Of a stretch of 64,000 bases of DNA, positions 36,948 through 46,603 are shown in pieces. How positions within the stretch are numbered: the first letter of the stretch is position 1; each line of letters begins with the position of its first letter. The notes beneath the pieces are model-generated. The model was given only the letters and a program-made list of their open reading frames with translations. It was not told the DNA's origin and did no database searches. This DNA comes from Sulfurospirillum sp. 1612 (GTDB lineage Bacteria; Campylobacterota; Campylobacteria; Campylobacterales; Sulfurospirillaceae): positions 2,046,001 to 2,110,000 of the forward strand of contig NZ_CP140614.1 in assembly GCF_036556685.1 (NCBI RefSeq), given 5' to 3'. Position numbers and translations under genes: made by a program.

Positions 36948-36950
36948 CAA

Positions 36951-37229
36951 TCAAACCAACTTGTCCATGTCAAAATCTGTTCCAATCGGGATACTAATCA
37001 CTTCAAGCTCGGGATGGATGTCAATTCGTAGTTGTCGCTCCACTCCGTATTTTAGTGTTTGAGATGCAGAAGAACAGCCATGACATGCACCTTGTAATTG
37101 TACAAAGACTTTTCCATCTTTAATACCAAGCAGTGTCAATCCACCACCATCAAGGGCTAGCATTGGTTTTACCTTGTCCAAAGATTTTTCTACGGCTGGT
37201 AACAATTCGTCATCTGTAAATGGAATCAT
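36951..37229 (-). CDS. NifU C-terminal-domain Fe-S protein (Nfu type)
   Basis: 92 residues: a single Nfu domain with GGGLTLLGIKDGKVFVQLQG and the CxxC motif Cys49-Cys52 (ACHGCSSA), which bridges an Fe-S cluster between two monomers. Delivers or repairs Fe-S clusters. First gene of the nfu - TPR - murE - panD run, with GGAG before the ATG and its own promoter. Confidence 0.93.
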   Translation of the reverse strand: MIPFTDDELLPAVEKSLDKVKPMLALDGGGLTLLGIKDGKVFVQLQGACHGCSSASQTLKYGVERQLRIDIHPELEVISIPIGTDFDMDKLV

Positions 37230-37255
37230 TGTGTCTCCTAAATAGTCATAAAATT

Positions 37256-37284
37256 ATTGTAAAACTATTGGTCTATTTTTACAA
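37256..37284 (-). promoter_or_regulatory. Promoter of the nfu-murE operon
   Basis: On the minus strand TTGTAA (-35, 37279-37284), a 17-base spacer and TACAAT (-10, 37256-37261), with about 20 bases of leader before GGAG and the nfu ATG. It follows the terminator of the ribosomal operon. Confidence 0.55.
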
Positions 37285-37346
37285 TATATTTGGTTAAAAA
37301 CGACTGAAGTTCTAATGCTAAACAGGGAGTTGGGGATTGTATTTGA

Positions 37347-37372
37347 AAAGGAGGAGACCCAAAAGGGTCCCC
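37347..37372 (-). terminator. Terminator of the S10-spc-alpha ribosomal operon
   Basis: Minus strand GGGGACCC-TTTT-GGGTCTCC, an 8-pair stem with one G-T pair, followed by TCCTTTT, ten bases after the rplQ stop. Fits the 3' end of the long ribosomal transcript. Confidence 0.8.
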
Positions 37373-37381
37373 AAAGATAGA

Positions 37382-37732
37382 TTATACGAGTTCTAAAAAT
37401 GCCATAGGGGCTGCATCGCCTCTTCTGGTTCTTGTTTTAATAATACGGGTATAACCACCGTTTCTTTGTTCATATTTTGGAGCAATTTCTTCTACAAGTT
37501 TTTTAGTACATTCTTTATCTTGTAGCAATGCAAATACTGCTCTATGTGCATTAAAGTCACCTTTTCTAGCTCTTGTAATCAATTTTTCTATATGTCCTCT
37601 TAGCTCTTTAGCTTTTGGAAGTGTCGTTTCGATTTTTTCATATTTGATGATAGCAATAGCTAGGTTCTTCAAAAGTGCGCCTCTATGAGTAGAAGTGCGA
37701 CCTAATTTTCTATATCCATGCTTATGTCTCAT
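37382..37732 (-). CDS. rplQ: 50S ribosomal protein L17
   Basis: 116 residues. [24 protein letters not shown] is the family N-terminus; the C-terminus carries [21 protein letters not shown]. Last gene of the alpha operon, two bases after rpoA, followed by a terminator. Confidence 0.98.
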   Translation of the reverse strand: MRHKHGYRKLGRTSTHRGALLKNLAIAIIKYEKIETTLPKAKELRGHIEKLITRARKGDFNAHRAVFALLQDKECTKKLVEEIAPKYEQRNGGYTRIIKTRTRRGDAAPMAFLELV

Positions 37733-37734
37733 TG

Positions 37735-38748
37735 TTAACCCTCATTATTTTCAGATTTTAAATCTTCGATTTTTTTTCTAAGCTTCTCAGATGTTTCATC
37801 TAAAAATTCATAACCAACTGGAAATTCAATGTCTTCCATCACTTGTTTGATCTCTTCAAGAGATTTTTTTCCAAGATTTTTTAGATTTTTTAACTCTGCT
37901 TCAGTCATCAAGGCTAATTCGCCGATGTATTTCACAGAAGCTCTCTCTAGACAATTAAAACTTCTAGCGCTTAGGTTTAAATCTTCGATACTTTGTAAAA
38001 GCTTTCCTAGCTCAACTCCAGCACTTGTATCTTCATCATTTGTCGTCACTTCAATATCAAGGATACCTTTGAATACTGACATTTGTGCATACATGGCTTC
38101 CATAGAGTTTTTAAAAGCTTCTATAGGCGAAATCAGCCCATCAGTTTCAATAGTAAATACAATCTTTTCAAAGTTAGGATTGTCTTCTACTAATACGTTT
38201 TCTATGTCATATACTGCTTTTGATACCGGTGTAAAAAATGCATCGAGTGCAATATAATCCGTTCCAATGTCTTCTCTAATGTTCTCACTTGGAACATAAC
38301 CGACACCCTTTTCTATGATAACTGAAAAGTTTAGTTCCGCATCTTCATTCAAGGTCGCCAAATAATTATCAGGAGTTACAATCTCAACATCATCATTGTT
38401 AAGGTCTGCACCTGTAATCTCTTTAGGACCAGAAAAAGAGTAGTTTAATACTACTCTTTTTTCATCGGTTTTGATTTTGAAGCGAATACCTTTAAGATTG
38501 ATAATGAAAAGTGCAACATCTTCTAACATTCCACGGATACTGTCAAATTCATGTGTTACACCATCAATTTTCACAGCAATTGGCGCATAACCCACAGTAG
38601 AACTAAAAAGAAGTCTTCTTAGAGGATGAGCCAACGTTACCGCAAAGCCTGATTCAAAAGGATAAGCAATCACTTTAATCTTATTTGGAGCAATATTCTC
38701 AACTTCTATTTCTGTTGGTATATGTGCTGATGTATTAATACTTTTCAT
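37735..38748 (-). CDS. rpoA: RNA polymerase alpha subunit
   Basis: 337 residues. The N-terminal assembly domain has [17 protein letters not shown], and the C-terminal domain has [19 protein letters not shown] and [16 protein letters not shown], the helix-hairpin-helix that touches UP-element DNA and activators. The linker is normal in length. Lies between rpsD and rplQ as in most bacteria. Confidence 0.99.
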   Translation of the reverse strand: MKSINTSAHIPTEIEVENIAPNKIKVIAYPFESGFAVTLAHPLRRLLFSSTVGYAPIAVKIDGVTHEFDSIRGMLEDVALFIINLKGIRFKIKTDEKRVVLNYSFSGPKEITGADLNNDDVEIVTPDNYLATLNEDAELNFSVIIEKGVGYVPSENIREDIGTDYIALDAFFTPVSKAVYDIENVLVEDNPNFEKIVFTIETDGLISPIEAFKNSMEAMYAQMSVFKGILDIEVTTNDEDTSAGVELGKLLQSIEDLNLSARSFNCLERASVKYIGELALMTEAELKNLKNLGKKSLEEIKQVMEDIEFPVGYEFLDETSEKLRKKIEDLKSENNEG

Positions 38749-38763
38749 AACAGTACCTACTTA

Positions 38764-39390
38764 TTATTTAGAGTATAGCTCAACGATTAATCTCTCTTCA
38801 ACCGGAATAACTACTTCTTCACGATCCGGTATACGAGTAAATATACCAAACACTTTGCTTGTATCTATGTCAACCCAAGGGACAATCCCTGTTTGTGCAG
38901 TTAACTCTAACGCACGAACAACTTGAGGGTTATTTTTAGATTTTTCGCATACTTCTACTTTATCGCCAGGTTTTACTGTATATGATGGGATATCTACTTT
39001 TCTTCCATTGACAAGTACATGTCCATGAGTGACGAGTTGACGTGCAAATCTTCTTGTTGTTGCAAAACCCATACGGTAAGCAACATTGTCTAATCTTCTC
39101 TCAATCAATAATATCAAGTTTGAACCAGTATTACCTTCTTTTTTATTTGCATCTGAGAACAATCTTCTAAACTGTTTTTCAGAAACACCATACATAAATT
39201 TTGCTTTTTGCTTCTCTCTTAATTGAAGCCCATATTCACTAATTTTTGTTCTTCTTTGACCATGTTGACCCGGGGCATAAGGTCGTTTATCTAGCGCACT
39301 TTTACCAGCAAGGCGTCGCTCACCTTTAAGAGCCAGGCTTACACCTAGTCTTCTTTCCAACTTTTCAACTGGTCCTCTATATCTCGCCAT
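38764..39390 (-). CDS. rpsD: 30S ribosomal protein S4
   Basis: 208 residues. [22 protein letters not shown] at the start and the S4 RNA-binding domain ([20 protein letters not shown]). Lacks the N-terminal zinc cysteines of the alternative type. Also an early 16S-binding protein in ribosome assembly. Preceded by a 74-base AT-rich gap after rpsK in which no feature is seen. Confidence 0.99.
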   Translation of the reverse strand: MARYRGPVEKLERRLGVSLALKGERRLAGKSALDKRPYAPGQHGQRRTKISEYGLQLREKQKAKFMYGVSEKQFRRLFSDANKKEGNTGSNLILLIERRLDNVAYRMGFATTRRFARQLVTHGHVLVNGRKVDIPSYTVKPGDKVEVCEKSKNNPQVVRALELTAQTGIVPWVDIDTSKVFGIFTRIPDREEVVIPVEERLIVELYSK

Positions 39391-39464
39391 CTTTTCTCCT
39401 AATTTAATGCATTACCAAAAAAAATAATATTTTATTTATCTTAAGTACCTAATTCTAATGTGAA

Positions 39465-39857
39465 TTAAACTCTTCTTCTTTTTGGAGGCCTACAACCGTT
39501 GTGCGGTAAAGGAGTAATGTCTTTTAGAAAACTCACTCGAATACCCTCTGATGCACCGACGCTCTTAACCGCTGTTTCACGACCGCTACCAGGACCTTGT
39601 ACTTTAATTCCAAGTTCTTTGATGCCATGTTCTTTTGCTTTTGCAAGCGCGTCATCAACTGCTTGTTGAGCCGCATAAGGAGTTGATTTTTTGCTACCTT
39701 TGAAACCAAGGCTACCAGCACTACTCCATGCAATAACATTTCCCATCTCATCAGTTACAGTTACAACAGTGTTATTGAACGATGCAGAGATAAAGATTAT
39801 CCCTTTTGCAATATTTTTCTTAACAACTTTTTTTCTAGCTACTTTTCTTTTTGCCAT
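39465..39857 (-). CDS. rpsK: 30S ribosomal protein S11
   Basis: 130 residues. Signature [22 protein letters not shown] and the conserved basic C-terminus [12 protein letters not shown]. Located in the platform of the small subunit near the Shine-Dalgarno helix. Eighteen bases after rpsM. Confidence 0.99.
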   Translation of the reverse strand: MAKRKVARKKVVKKNIAKGIIFISASFNNTVVTVTDEMGNVIAWSSAGSLGFKGSKKSTPYAAQQAVDDALAKAKEHGIKELGIKVQGPGSGRETAVKSVGASEGIRVSFLKDITPLPHNGCRPPKRRRV

Positions 39858-39875
39858 CTGTTTCCCTTTGAGACT

Positions 39876-40244
39876 CTATTTAGCTTTTGCGCCGACGGTT
39901 CGTTTCTTACCTTTTCTTGTTCGCGCATTAGTTTTTGTTTTTTGACCTCTAACAGGAAGTCCTCGTCTATGTCTTAGACCTCTGTAGCTACCCATGTCCA
40001 TCAAGGATTTAATATCCATAGCGACTTTTTTTCTCAAGTCACCTTCAACGGAATAGTTTTGTTGCAATTCATTTCTGATCGCAGCAACTTCATCTTCAGT
40101 CAACTCACTTGCTCGTTTATCATAAGAAATACCTGTCGCATTTAATATAGATCTAGAAGTTGTTAAACCGATACCGTAAATGTATGTTAAAGCATACTCT
40201 ACTCTCTTCTTGTTTGGAAGGTCTACACCTGCAATTCTTGCCAT
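39876..40244 (-). CDS. rpsM: 30S ribosomal protein S13
   Basis: 122 residues. [21 protein letters not shown] opens the protein; [17 protein letters not shown] is the signature, and the basic tail reaches toward the P site. Its ATG lies two bases after the rpmJ stop. Confidence 0.99.
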   Translation of the reverse strand: MARIAGVDLPNKKRVEYALTYIYGIGLTTSRSILNATGISYDKRASELTEDEVAAIRNELQQNYSVEGDLRKKVAMDIKSLMDMGSYRGLRHRRGLPVRGQKTKTNARTRKGKKRTVGAKAK

Positions 40245-40246
40245 GC

Positions 40247-40360
40247 TTATCCTTGTCTCTGTTTATGTTTTGGATTTACGCAAATGACTCTCACGACACC
40301 TTTTCGTTTGATCACTTTGCATTTATCGCACATCTTCTTTACAGAAGGTCGTACTTTCAT
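40247..40360 (-). CDS. rpmJ: 50S ribosomal protein L36
   Basis: 37 residues. Starts [20 protein letters not shown] with the zinc ligands Cys11, Cys14, then Cys27 (VICVNPKHK) and His32, so it is the zinc-binding form. AAAGG lies before the ATG. Its normal place is between infA and rpsM. A 161-base gap with two hairpins separates it from infA. Confidence 0.97.
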   Translation of the reverse strand: MKVRPSVKKMCDKCKVIKRKGVVRVICVNPKHKQRQG

Positions 40361-40409
40361 GTCTTTGCCTTTGTCTAATTTTCCACTGTATTTCGAGTAA
40401 ACTGTCACA

Positions 40410-40466
40410 GGTTTAGAGACTCTTGACTAAACCAACAATTGAAAAAATAGTGGGGTTTTTTCAATT
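40410..40466 (-). promoter_or_regulatory. Two hairpins in the infA-rpmJ gap
   Basis: On the minus strand the first hairpin is AATTGAAAAAA-CCCCACTA-TTTTTTCAATT (40437-40466, 11 perfect pairs) and the second GGTTTAG-TCAAGAGTCT-CTAAACC (40410-40433, 7 pairs). The first ends in a T-run within its own arm and could act as a weak terminator of infA or as a processing site; the second lies 50 bases before the rpmJ start. Confidence 0.55.
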
Positions 40467-40521
40467 CTTCTTCACACAGTTATCCAAAAGGTATGTATTA
40501 TACAGAAAATAAACTAATAAA

Positions 40522-40740
40522 TTACTTATATCTATATGTGATTCGCCCTTTATCTAAACTATAAGGGGTTAACTCTACCTTCACCTTATCACCTGGCATT
40601 ATTTTTATGTAATGCATTCTCATTTTCCCAGCGATGTGACATAAAATCACATGGTTGTTTTGTACTTCTACCTTAAAGGTTGCATTCGGTAAAGCTTCTA
40701 CAACTTTGCCATCGATCTCTATAACATCATCTTTTGCCAT
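40522..40740 (-). CDS. infA: Translation initiation factor IF-1
   Basis: 72 residues, the usual length. The OB fold shows [20 protein letters not shown] and [21 protein letters not shown]. Binds the A site of the small subunit during initiation with IF-2 and IF-3. Between map and rpmJ, as is common in Campylobacterota. Confidence 0.99.
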   Translation of the reverse strand: MAKDDVIEIDGKVVEALPNATFKVEVQNNHVILCHIAGKMRMHYIKIMPGDKVKVELTPYSLDKGRITYRYK

Positions 40741-40797
40741 CTTACCTCCTATTTATGTTTTGTATCTCAAAAAACACAAGAACATTTTATTGTATTG

Positions 40798-40838
40798 TAA
40801 GGTGGCTTGTAAAACTATCAGTTTCACAAGCCACCTTA
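40798..40838 (-). promoter_or_regulatory. Long perfect hairpin between map and infA
   Basis: TAAGGTGGCTTGT pairs perfectly with ACAAGCCACCTTA (13 pairs), and after one A/C mismatch AAAC pairs with GTTT, leaving a five-base loop. It starts six bases after the map stop codon on the minus strand. No U-run follows, so it is not a standard terminator; RNA processing, attenuation or protection of the upstream mRNA are possible. Confidence 0.7.
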
Positions 40839-40843
40839 TAACG

Positions 40844-41602
40844 CTACTCTACTGAAAGAATTTCTGCTTTATTATTAATCACTGCCACACAGTGTTCATA
40901 ATGACTGCCATTCATACCATCTGTTGAAACAACAGACCACTTATCACTTAAGACTTTGGCCGTAGCTTCTTTGAAACAGATCATAGGCTCTAAGCAAAAT
41001 ACCATACCATTTTTGATTTTTGGGCCTTGCTTTGGATTGTGCCCTTCTAGATAATTTGGAATTTCAGGCTCTTCATGAGGCTTTCTTCCGATACCATGAC
41101 CACAATAACTTCGCAAAGCTACAAATCCTCTAGCATTAATAAATTTTTCTATTTCATTGCTCAATTCTTTAAAACGCATCCCAGCTTCTATGGTCTCAAT
41201 CGCAAAATAAAGCGCATCTTTTGCACAAGCAATCAGTGCTTCATCCTGTTTTGAGATTTCCCCTACCCCAACTGTCATAGCGGCATCACCAAACCAACCA
41301 TCCAATTTCGTACCGATATCAAGACCGACAATATCGCCCTCTTTGATTTTATAATCTGTCGGTATACCATGAATGATGACTTGATTCACGGAAGTACATA
41401 CACCTGCTGGGAAATTATAGAGTCCCTTAAATGCAGGAATAGCTCCGTGTGAATAGATAAAATCTTCCCCCATGGCATTGATCTCTTTGAGTGTCATGCC
41501 TGGGCGAAGTTCTTTTGATAAGTAGTTGAGAGTTTGTGCTACGATTTTATTCGCAGCACGCATTTTTTCGATTTGAGCAGGTGTTTTAAGACTAATTGCC
41601 AT
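40844..41602 (-). CDS. map: Methionine aminopeptidase type I
   Basis: 252 residues. Metal ligands are visible in GLDIGTKLDGWFGDAAMTV, the His of SYCGHGIGRKPHEEP and FCLEPMI, plus SVNQVIIHGIP. Removes the initiator Met from nascent proteins. One base after secY, in the same transcript. Confidence 0.98.
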   Translation of the reverse strand: MAISLKTPAQIEKMRAANKIVAQTLNYLSKELRPGMTLKEINAMGEDFIYSHGAIPAFKGLYNFPAGVCTSVNQVIIHGIPTDYKIKEGDIVGLDIGTKLDGWFGDAAMTVGVGEISKQDEALIACAKDALYFAIETIEAGMRFKELSNEIEKFINARGFVALRSYCGHGIGRKPHEEPEIPNYLEGHNPKQGPKIKNGMVFCLEPMICFKEATAKVLSDKWSVVSTDGMNGSHYEHCVAVINNKAEILSVE

Positions 41603-41603
41603 C

Positions 41604-42866
41604 TTACAAACCTACCGCACTAAGTGTTTCATATTTGCTCATGTAAATCTGAGCTTCTATTTTTCTCATCGTATCCAAAGCCACTTGAACCACAATCAAT
41701 ACAGCCGTTCCACCAAAATAAAATGGCACGCCCATTACTTTGACTAAGATCCATGGCAAGGTTGAAATCAATCCAAGATAAATCGCGCCCCAAAAGGTCA
41801 ATCGACTGGCCACATCATTGAGAAAATCTGCTGTGTGTACGCCAGGTCTGACACCAGGGATAAAGCCCCCTTGTTTTTTAAGGTTCTCAGATATATCTTT
41901 TGCATTAAAGACAATCGATGCATAAAAATATGAAAAGAATATGACAAATAAAAATGTCAAAATATTAAATACATAGCTATTTGGACTCAAAAAGTCCTTG
42001 ATACTCAACACTATTGGATTGGTACTTGTTTGCAATAAGGTTGAAGGAAACATCAATATAGCACTTGCAAAAATCGGTGGTATAACACCACTTAAGTTTA
42101 CTTTAATTGGCACATAATTCATAATTCTTTTGTGTTGATTTTGCATCATCACTTTTCTCGAATACGAAATCGGTACCCTTCTCTCGCCCATCTCAACATA
42201 AATAATCGATCCTACCGTCACTAATATGACCACCAGGATGGCTAAGACGATTAAGAAGTTTAACTCACCGGTATTGACGAGGTTAATCGTGCCGCCTATT
42301 GCATGAGGAATGCCTGAGACGATACCTGCGAAGATGATTAAACTGATACCATTACCGATACCACGTTGCGTAATTTGCTCACCAATCCACATCAGTAACA
42401 TCGTACCTGTTAACATGGAAGCTGCCGCAATTGCAGTAAAGGTTGTCATATCTATCATGACCGCACTCTCACCACTTCGTCCTGTCAATCCACCCAGTCC
42501 CATTGAGACCCCGATGGCTTGAACAATCGTAATAGCAATCGTAGCATAACGGATGATTTGCATATATTTGACCATACCATCTCGCTCTTTTTTCATCTTT
42601 CCAAGAGTCGGGAAGGTTGCCGCTAATAGTTCCATAACGATTGATGCCGTAATGTAGGGCATAATTCCCAAAGAGATGATACTCAATCGTTTGGCTGCAT
42701 TTCCACTAAACATGTTGAACATGCCCAGTGCATTGGAGCTGTTAGAATTAAAAAATTCTTTTACAACATCTAAATTGACACCAGGGACTGGAACATAAGC
42801 TAAAATTCTGTAAGCAAATATGAATCCTAGTGTAATTAAAATTTTTTTAGTTAAGTCTTTACTCAT
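41604..42866 (-). CDS. secY: Preprotein translocase subunit SecY
   Basis: 420 residues and ten membrane segments. Plug and gate features are as usual: LGIMPYITASIVMELL, GERRVPISYSRK and FFSYFYASIVFNAKDISENLKKQ (cytosolic loops that bind ribosome and SecA). Forms the membrane channel with SecE and SecG. AAGGAG precedes the ATG. The gap to rplO is 139 bases and folds strongly. Confidence 0.99.
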   Translation of the reverse strand: MSKDLTKKILITLGFIFAYRILAYVPVPGVNLDVVKEFFNSNSSNALGMFNMFSGNAAKRLSIISLGIMPYITASIVMELLAATFPTLGKMKKERDGMVKYMQIIRYATIAITIVQAIGVSMGLGGLTGRSGESAVMIDMTTFTAIAAASMLTGTMLLMWIGEQITQRGIGNGISLIIFAGIVSGIPHAIGGTINLVNTGELNFLIVLAILVVILVTVGSIIYVEMGERRVPISYSRKVMMQNQHKRIMNYVPIKVNLSGVIPPIFASAILMFPSTLLQTSTNPIVLSIKDFLSPNSYVFNILTFLFVIFFSYFYASIVFNAKDISENLKKQGGFIPGVRPGVHTADFLNDVASRLTFWGAIYLGLISTLPWILVKVMGVPFYFGGTAVLIVVQVALDTMRKIEAQIYMSKYETLSAVGL

Positions 42867-42911
42867 TCAGCCATCTCCTTCAGCTTGGATTGTCTCCAAT
42901 CTAAATCTCTT

Positions 42912-42956
42912 CCGCTTTCCCGCAGATTTGGCCTTAGCTCTAAATCCACGGAAGCG
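42912..42956 (-). promoter_or_regulatory. Large stem-loop in the secY leader
   Basis: On the minus strand CCGCTTCCGTGGATTT pairs with AAATCTGCGGGAAAGCGG, about 15 pairs with two small bulges or mismatches and a 12-base loop. A second small hairpin (GATTG-GAGA-CAATC) follows just before the secY ribosome-binding site, and TGAAACA/TGTTTCA overlaps the rplO stop codon at 42991-43008. The region occupies the position where rpmD is absent from the operon, two genes along. A control element for secY expression is likely. Confidence 0.6.
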
Positions 42957-43005
42957 GAGGAAATCATTAAAATTATTTTGTTATTTTCTCTGAAACAGAG
43001 TTGTT

Positions 43006-43410
43006 TCACTTGTTCATTCCGCTGTATAGGACATTCTCGTCTTTGATTTTTGAAGCAAGTTCTGCTACACCCTTGCCTATCAACTTAACTTGTTTAACAG
43101 AATTGGATATTTTGTGGATGCTTCTTAGTGAATCTAGAGTGATCTCTTCTAAAGCAGCTACTGTTGTTATCTTTTCAATATTGATTACATAAGGTTTAAC
43201 AAGACCAGAGTAGAAGCCTACTTTTGGTAGTCTTCGTTGAAGTGGTTGTTGACCCCCTTCAAATCCTCTTTTAATACTGTAACCTGTACGAGATTTTTGA
43301 CCATTTGATCCTCTGCTCGCTGTTTTTCCCATACCGGATGCTTGTCCTCGACCCACACGTTTTGTTTTGTGAGTTGAATTTCCTGCCGGTGTTAGATTAT
43401 TTAGTGCCAT
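43006..43410 (-). CDS. rplO: 50S ribosomal protein L15
   Basis: 134 residues. [22 protein letters not shown] with the Gly/Lys/Arg-rich extension [20 protein letters not shown]. Directly follows rpsE; in most bacteria rpmD (L30) lies between them, but only 14 bases remain here. Its stop codon is part of a hairpin. Confidence 0.98.
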   Translation of the reverse strand: MALNNLTPAGNSTHKTKRVGRGQASGMGKTASRGSNGQKSRTGYSIKRGFEGGQQPLQRRLPKVGFYSGLVKPYVINIEKITTVAALEEITLDSLRSIHKISNSVKQVKLIGKGVAELASKIKDENVLYSGMNK

Positions 43411-43424
43411 CTCTCATCCTTCCT

Positions 43425-43868
43425 TTAGCTTTTTATCATGCTAAGCGCTTTAAGCGTTGCTCGTACAACATTTGACGCATTGTTTGAACCCAATGACTTT
43501 GTCAAAATGTCTTTAATACCAGCAAGTTCTACGACGGGACGTGTTGCACCACCTGCGATGATTCCGGTACCTTCACTAGCCGGCTTCAATAATATACGAC
43601 TTGCATTGAATTTTACTTCGATATCATGTGCTATCGTTGAGCCTTTTACATTGACTTCAATAATATTTTTGAAAGCATCATCCACGGCTTTTTTAATCGC
43701 ATTTGGTACCTCTTTGGCTTTACCAAAACCATAGCCTACGAGACCATTTTTGTTACCAACAACGACTAAAGCTGTAAATCGGAATCTTCTACCACCCTTG
43801 ACAACTTTCGTTACACGACCAATATTAACGATAACTTCTTCAAACTCTTCTCTATTATATTTTTCCAT
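43425..43868 (-). CDS. rpsE: 30S ribosomal protein S5
   Basis: 147 residues. dsRBD-like N-terminal half with [21 protein letters not shown] and the C-terminal half with [15 protein letters not shown]. Contributes to decoding accuracy. Part of the spc section of the operon. Confidence 0.99.
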   Translation of the reverse strand: MEKYNREEFEEVIVNIGRVTKVVKGGRRFRFTALVVVGNKNGLVGYGFGKAKEVPNAIKKAVDDAFKNIIEVNVKGSTIAHDIEVKFNASRILLKPASEGTGIIAGGATRPVVELAGIKDILTKSLGSNNASNVVRATLKALSMIKS

Positions 43869-43886
43869 TATATCGTTCCTCTTAAT

Positions 43887-44243
43887 TTACAGTGTAATAC
43901 CGTTTTCTCTTAGGCCGTCTGCGAATGCAGCCACAACACCATGATAGAGATATCCGTTTCTATCAAAAACCACTTTGCTCAAGCCTTTAGCATTGAGAGT
44001 CTCTGCGAAAGTTTTAGCAAGTTTTGCAGCGTCTTCTTTGTTGGCTTTCAAACCCAGTTTATTTCCATCAACGCTAGCTAGTGTCACAGCGTTTACATCG
44101 TCAATCGCTTGCGCATACAACGCTCGGTTTGATTTGTAAATCGATACCCTAACTAATTCGCTAGTGCCAGAAATATTAGCTCTAATTCTTCTTTTACGCT
44201 TTAATCTAAGATTAATTTTGCGTTTTTGTACATTTGTTCTCAT
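43887..44243 (-). CDS. rplR: 50S ribosomal protein L18
   Basis: 118 residues. Basic N-terminus ([20 protein letters not shown]), [18 protein letters not shown] and the conserved end [21 protein letters not shown]. Binds 5S rRNA with L5. Follows rplF by eight bases. Confidence 0.98.
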   Translation of the reverse strand: MRTNVQKRKINLRLKRKRRIRANISGTSELVRVSIYKSNRALYAQAIDDVNAVTLASVDGNKLGLKANKEDAAKLAKTFAETLNAKGLSKVVFDRNGYLYHGVVAAFADGLRENGITL

Positions 44244-44251
44244 TTTTACCT

Positions 44252-44788
44252 CTATTTCTTAGCTGTTTTACCGGCTTTGCGGATAATAACTTCGTCTGTA
44301 TATTTAACCCCTTTGCCTTTGTAAGGTTCTGGTGGTCTAAATGCTCTGATTTCAGCCGCAATTTGCCCAATAACTTGCTTATCAGTTCCTGATATTGTTA
44401 CGACATTTTTTTCTACTGCAATTTGAACATCTTTTGGAAATTCATAATTAACAGGGTGTGAAAAACCAAGTTGCAACTCTAGAACATTACCTTTGACGGC
44501 TGCTCTATAACCCACACCGTTGATTTCAAGACTCTTTTTGAAGCCTTCTGTTAAACCGACGATGATGTTTTGACTAAGAGATCGGTAGGTACCCCAAAAA
44601 GCACGATCTTTTCTCTCATCACTTTTAGATGCAAATACGATATGATTACCGTCTACTTTGACATCAACATTTCCTTTAGTGTCCAATTCTTTTGTGACAC
44701 TGCCTTTTTTAAATACCAATACCTTGTCATTGACAGATACGTCAATTCCTGCTGGTATTGTTACTGGTTGTTTTCCAATACGAGACAT
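44252..44788 (-). CDS. rplF: 50S ribosomal protein L6
   Basis: 178 residues. [16 protein letters not shown] at the start and the C-terminal signature [23 protein letters not shown]. Lies near the factor-binding site. A 73-base gap to rpsH shows no feature. Confidence 0.99.
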   Translation of the reverse strand: MSRIGKQPVTIPAGIDVSVNDKVLVFKKGSVTKELDTKGNVDVKVDGNHIVFASKSDERKDRAFWGTYRSLSQNIIVGLTEGFKKSLEINGVGYRAAVKGNVLELQLGFSHPVNYEFPKDVQIAVEKNVVTISGTDKQVIGQIAAEIRAFRPPEPYKGKGVKYTDEVIIRKAGKTAKK

Positions 44789-44861
44789 TTTTTTCCTTTT
44801 ACTTGTCTACGATAAGTCTACATCTTAGAATGGATATCGAATACCATAAAAAGAAAACTTC

Positions 44862-45257
44862 TTACCAAATACTACAAAGAAGTTCGCCGCCAAGTCCTGC
44901 TTTATGAGCGTCTTCATTACTAAGTACACCTTTAGAGGTGCTCACCACGATTGTACCATAACCATTTTTGAAAAGTTTAATATCGTCTTTACCTTTGTAG
45001 ACTCGTCTACCTGGTTTTGAGATTTTTTTCACTTCTGAAATCACACTGTTTGCGTCATTTCCATATTTTAGTACAACTTTTATAAATTTTTTGTTACCCT
45101 CTTCTACAACATTAAAACTTTCGATATAACCTTTATCTTGGAATACTACCAAGACCGCTTCGACAAGTTTTGAATGCATCAATTGAGTCACATCTAATTT
45201 TCTCATTGACGCATTTCTAATTCTTGTCAATGCATCCGCTAAGAGATCATTAATCAT
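44862..45257 (-). CDS. rpsH: 30S ribosomal protein S8
   Basis: 131 residues. [17 protein letters not shown] at the start and the signature [19 protein letters not shown] near the end. Binds 16S rRNA helix 21 and, in well-studied bacteria, represses the spc operon by binding its mRNA at rplE. Nine bases after rpsN. Confidence 0.99.
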   Translation of the reverse strand: MINDLLADALTRIRNASMRKLDVTQLMHSKLVEAVLVVFQDKGYIESFNVVEEGNKKFIKVVLKYGNDANSVISEVKKISKPGRRVYKGKDDIKLFKNGYGTIVVSTSKGVLSNEDAHKAGLGGELLCSIW

Positions 45258-45266
45258 TGCTATTCC

Positions 45267-45452
45267 TTACCAGCTTGCTTTTTTAAGTCCGGGAATCAGA
45301 CCTTCGTTTGCCATTTTTCTTAGACAAATTCTACATATACCAAAATCTTTATACACAGAGTGTGGACGACCACAAATCTGACATCTTGTGTAGGCTCTTG
45401 TACTAAACTTCGCTTTTCTTCCAGCTTTTGCTATCATTGATTTTTTTGCCAT
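45267..45452 (-). CDS. rpsN: 30S ribosomal protein S14, zinc-binding short form
   Basis: 61 residues with two CxxC pairs ([10 protein letters not shown] and GICRICLRK) that bind zinc. The short zinc form is the usual one in this phylum. One base from rplE. Confidence 0.98.
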   Translation of the reverse strand: MAKKSMIAKAGRKAKFSTRAYTRCQICGRPHSVYKDFGICRICLRKMANEGLIPGLKKASW

Positions 45453-45453
45453 T

Positions 45454-45999
45454 TTAACGACCCTTTGCGAATGGTAGCCCGATTAGCTCAAGCAATCTAA
45501 ACGCTTGCTTGTCGTCACCGGCTGTAGTTACAATTGTTATGTTCATACCATGTGTTTTAAGAATATTATCATATTCAACTTCTGGAAACATCAACTGCTC
45601 ATCTAAACCAAAATTGTAGTTTGCCCTACCGTCAAATCCATTGCGAGGAAGACCACGGAAATCTTTCACACGAGGAAGAGCCACAGAAATCAATTTATCA
45701 AGAAATGCGTACATTCTCTCATCTCTTAGTGTTACTTTTACGCCAACAGGGTACCCTTCTCTAACTTTGAAACCCGCCACTGATTTTTTTGCTAAAGTGA
45801 CGACCGCTTTTTGTCCAGCGATCAAGGAAATAGTATCCGTAATATTTTGTATTATTTTGTTATCTTTTCCTTCTTCACCAGCACCAACGCTAATCACAAC
45901 TTTTTCAATAGCTGGTGTTAACATAGGGTTTTTGATGTCAAATTCTTTGACGAGCGCTGGTTGGATTTCAGCACTTAATTTTGCTTTTAATCTATTCAT
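45454..45999 (-). CDS. rplE: 50S ribosomal protein L5
   Basis: 181 residues. [36 protein letters not shown] and [12 protein letters not shown] are typical. Contacts 5S rRNA and the P-site tRNA. Its ATG overlaps the last base of rplX. Confidence 0.99.
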   Translation of the reverse strand: MNRLKAKLSAEIQPALVKEFDIKNPMLTPAIEKVVISVGAGEEGKDNKIIQNITDTISLIAGQKAVVTLAKKSVAGFKVREGYPVGVKVTLRDERMYAFLDKLISVALPRVKDFRGLPRNGFDGRANYNFGLDEQLMFPEVEYDNILKTHGMNITIVTTAGDDKQAFRLLELIGLPFAKGR

Positions 46000-46235
46000 T
46001 ATTCACCCTCAACTTTTGCTACGTTTGAGATATCAATCGGTGTTTCTTTATTGACGAAGCCACCTTTTGGGTTATTATCATCAGGCTTAATCGCTTTTTT
46101 GACAACCTTGCATCCCTCTACGATTACTTTAGAGCTTTTTGGAAATACTGCTGTTACTTTAGCAACTTTCCCTTTGTCATCTCCAGCGATAATTTTAACG
46201 CTATCGCCTTTTTTAATTTTACATTTAATCGCCAT
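45999..46235 (-). CDS. rplX: 50S ribosomal protein L24
   Basis: 78 residues with the KOW motif ([21 protein letters not shown]) and the C-terminal [11 protein letters not shown] little shorter than the E. coli protein (about 104) but normal for the phylum. Assembly initiator of the large subunit. Single-base overlaps with both neighbours. Confidence 0.98.
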   Translation of the reverse strand: MAIKCKIKKGDSVKIIAGDDKGKVAKVTAVFPKSSKVIVEGCKVVKKAIKPDDNNPKGGFVNKETPIDISNVAKVEGE

Positions 46236-46603
46236 TATAATACCTCCGGAGCAAGTGAAACTATCTTCATGAAGTTTGCATATCTTACTTCTCTACCAAC
46301 CGGTCCAAAAATTCTGGTTCCGATAGGTTCTTTTTTACTATCAAGTATTACTGCTGCGTTTTCATCAAATCGAATCAAAGAACCATTTTCTCTTTGAATC
46401 TCTTTCTTTGTTCGAACAACAACTGCCTTGATCACTTGACCTTTTTTAACTTTACCATTAGGGATTGCTTTTTTAACAGAAGCGACGATGACATCACCAA
46501 CACTTGCATATCTTCTTTTACTACCACCTAATACTTTTATACACATGATCTCTTTTGCACCACTATTGTCAGCAACAGATAGTCTAGTAAAACTTTGAAT
46601 CAT
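46235..46603 (-). CDS. rplN: 50S ribosomal protein L14
   Basis: 122 residues. [21 protein letters not shown] and [17 protein letters not shown] are family signatures. Forms part of the subunit interface. Overlaps rplX and rpsQ by one base each. Confidence 0.99.
   Translation of the reverse strand: MIQSFTRLSVADNSGAKEIMCIKVLGGSKRRYASVGDVIVASVKKAIPNGKVKKGQVIKAVVVRTKKEIQRENGSLIRFDENAAVILDSKKEPIGTRIFGPVGREVRYANFMKIVSLAPEVL

Noticed and set aside
43411-43424. Possible hidden rpmD (L30) between rpsE and rplO
   Set aside because: Only 14 bases lie between the two genes and no frame for about 60 residues exists; absence of L30 here is normal for the phylum.
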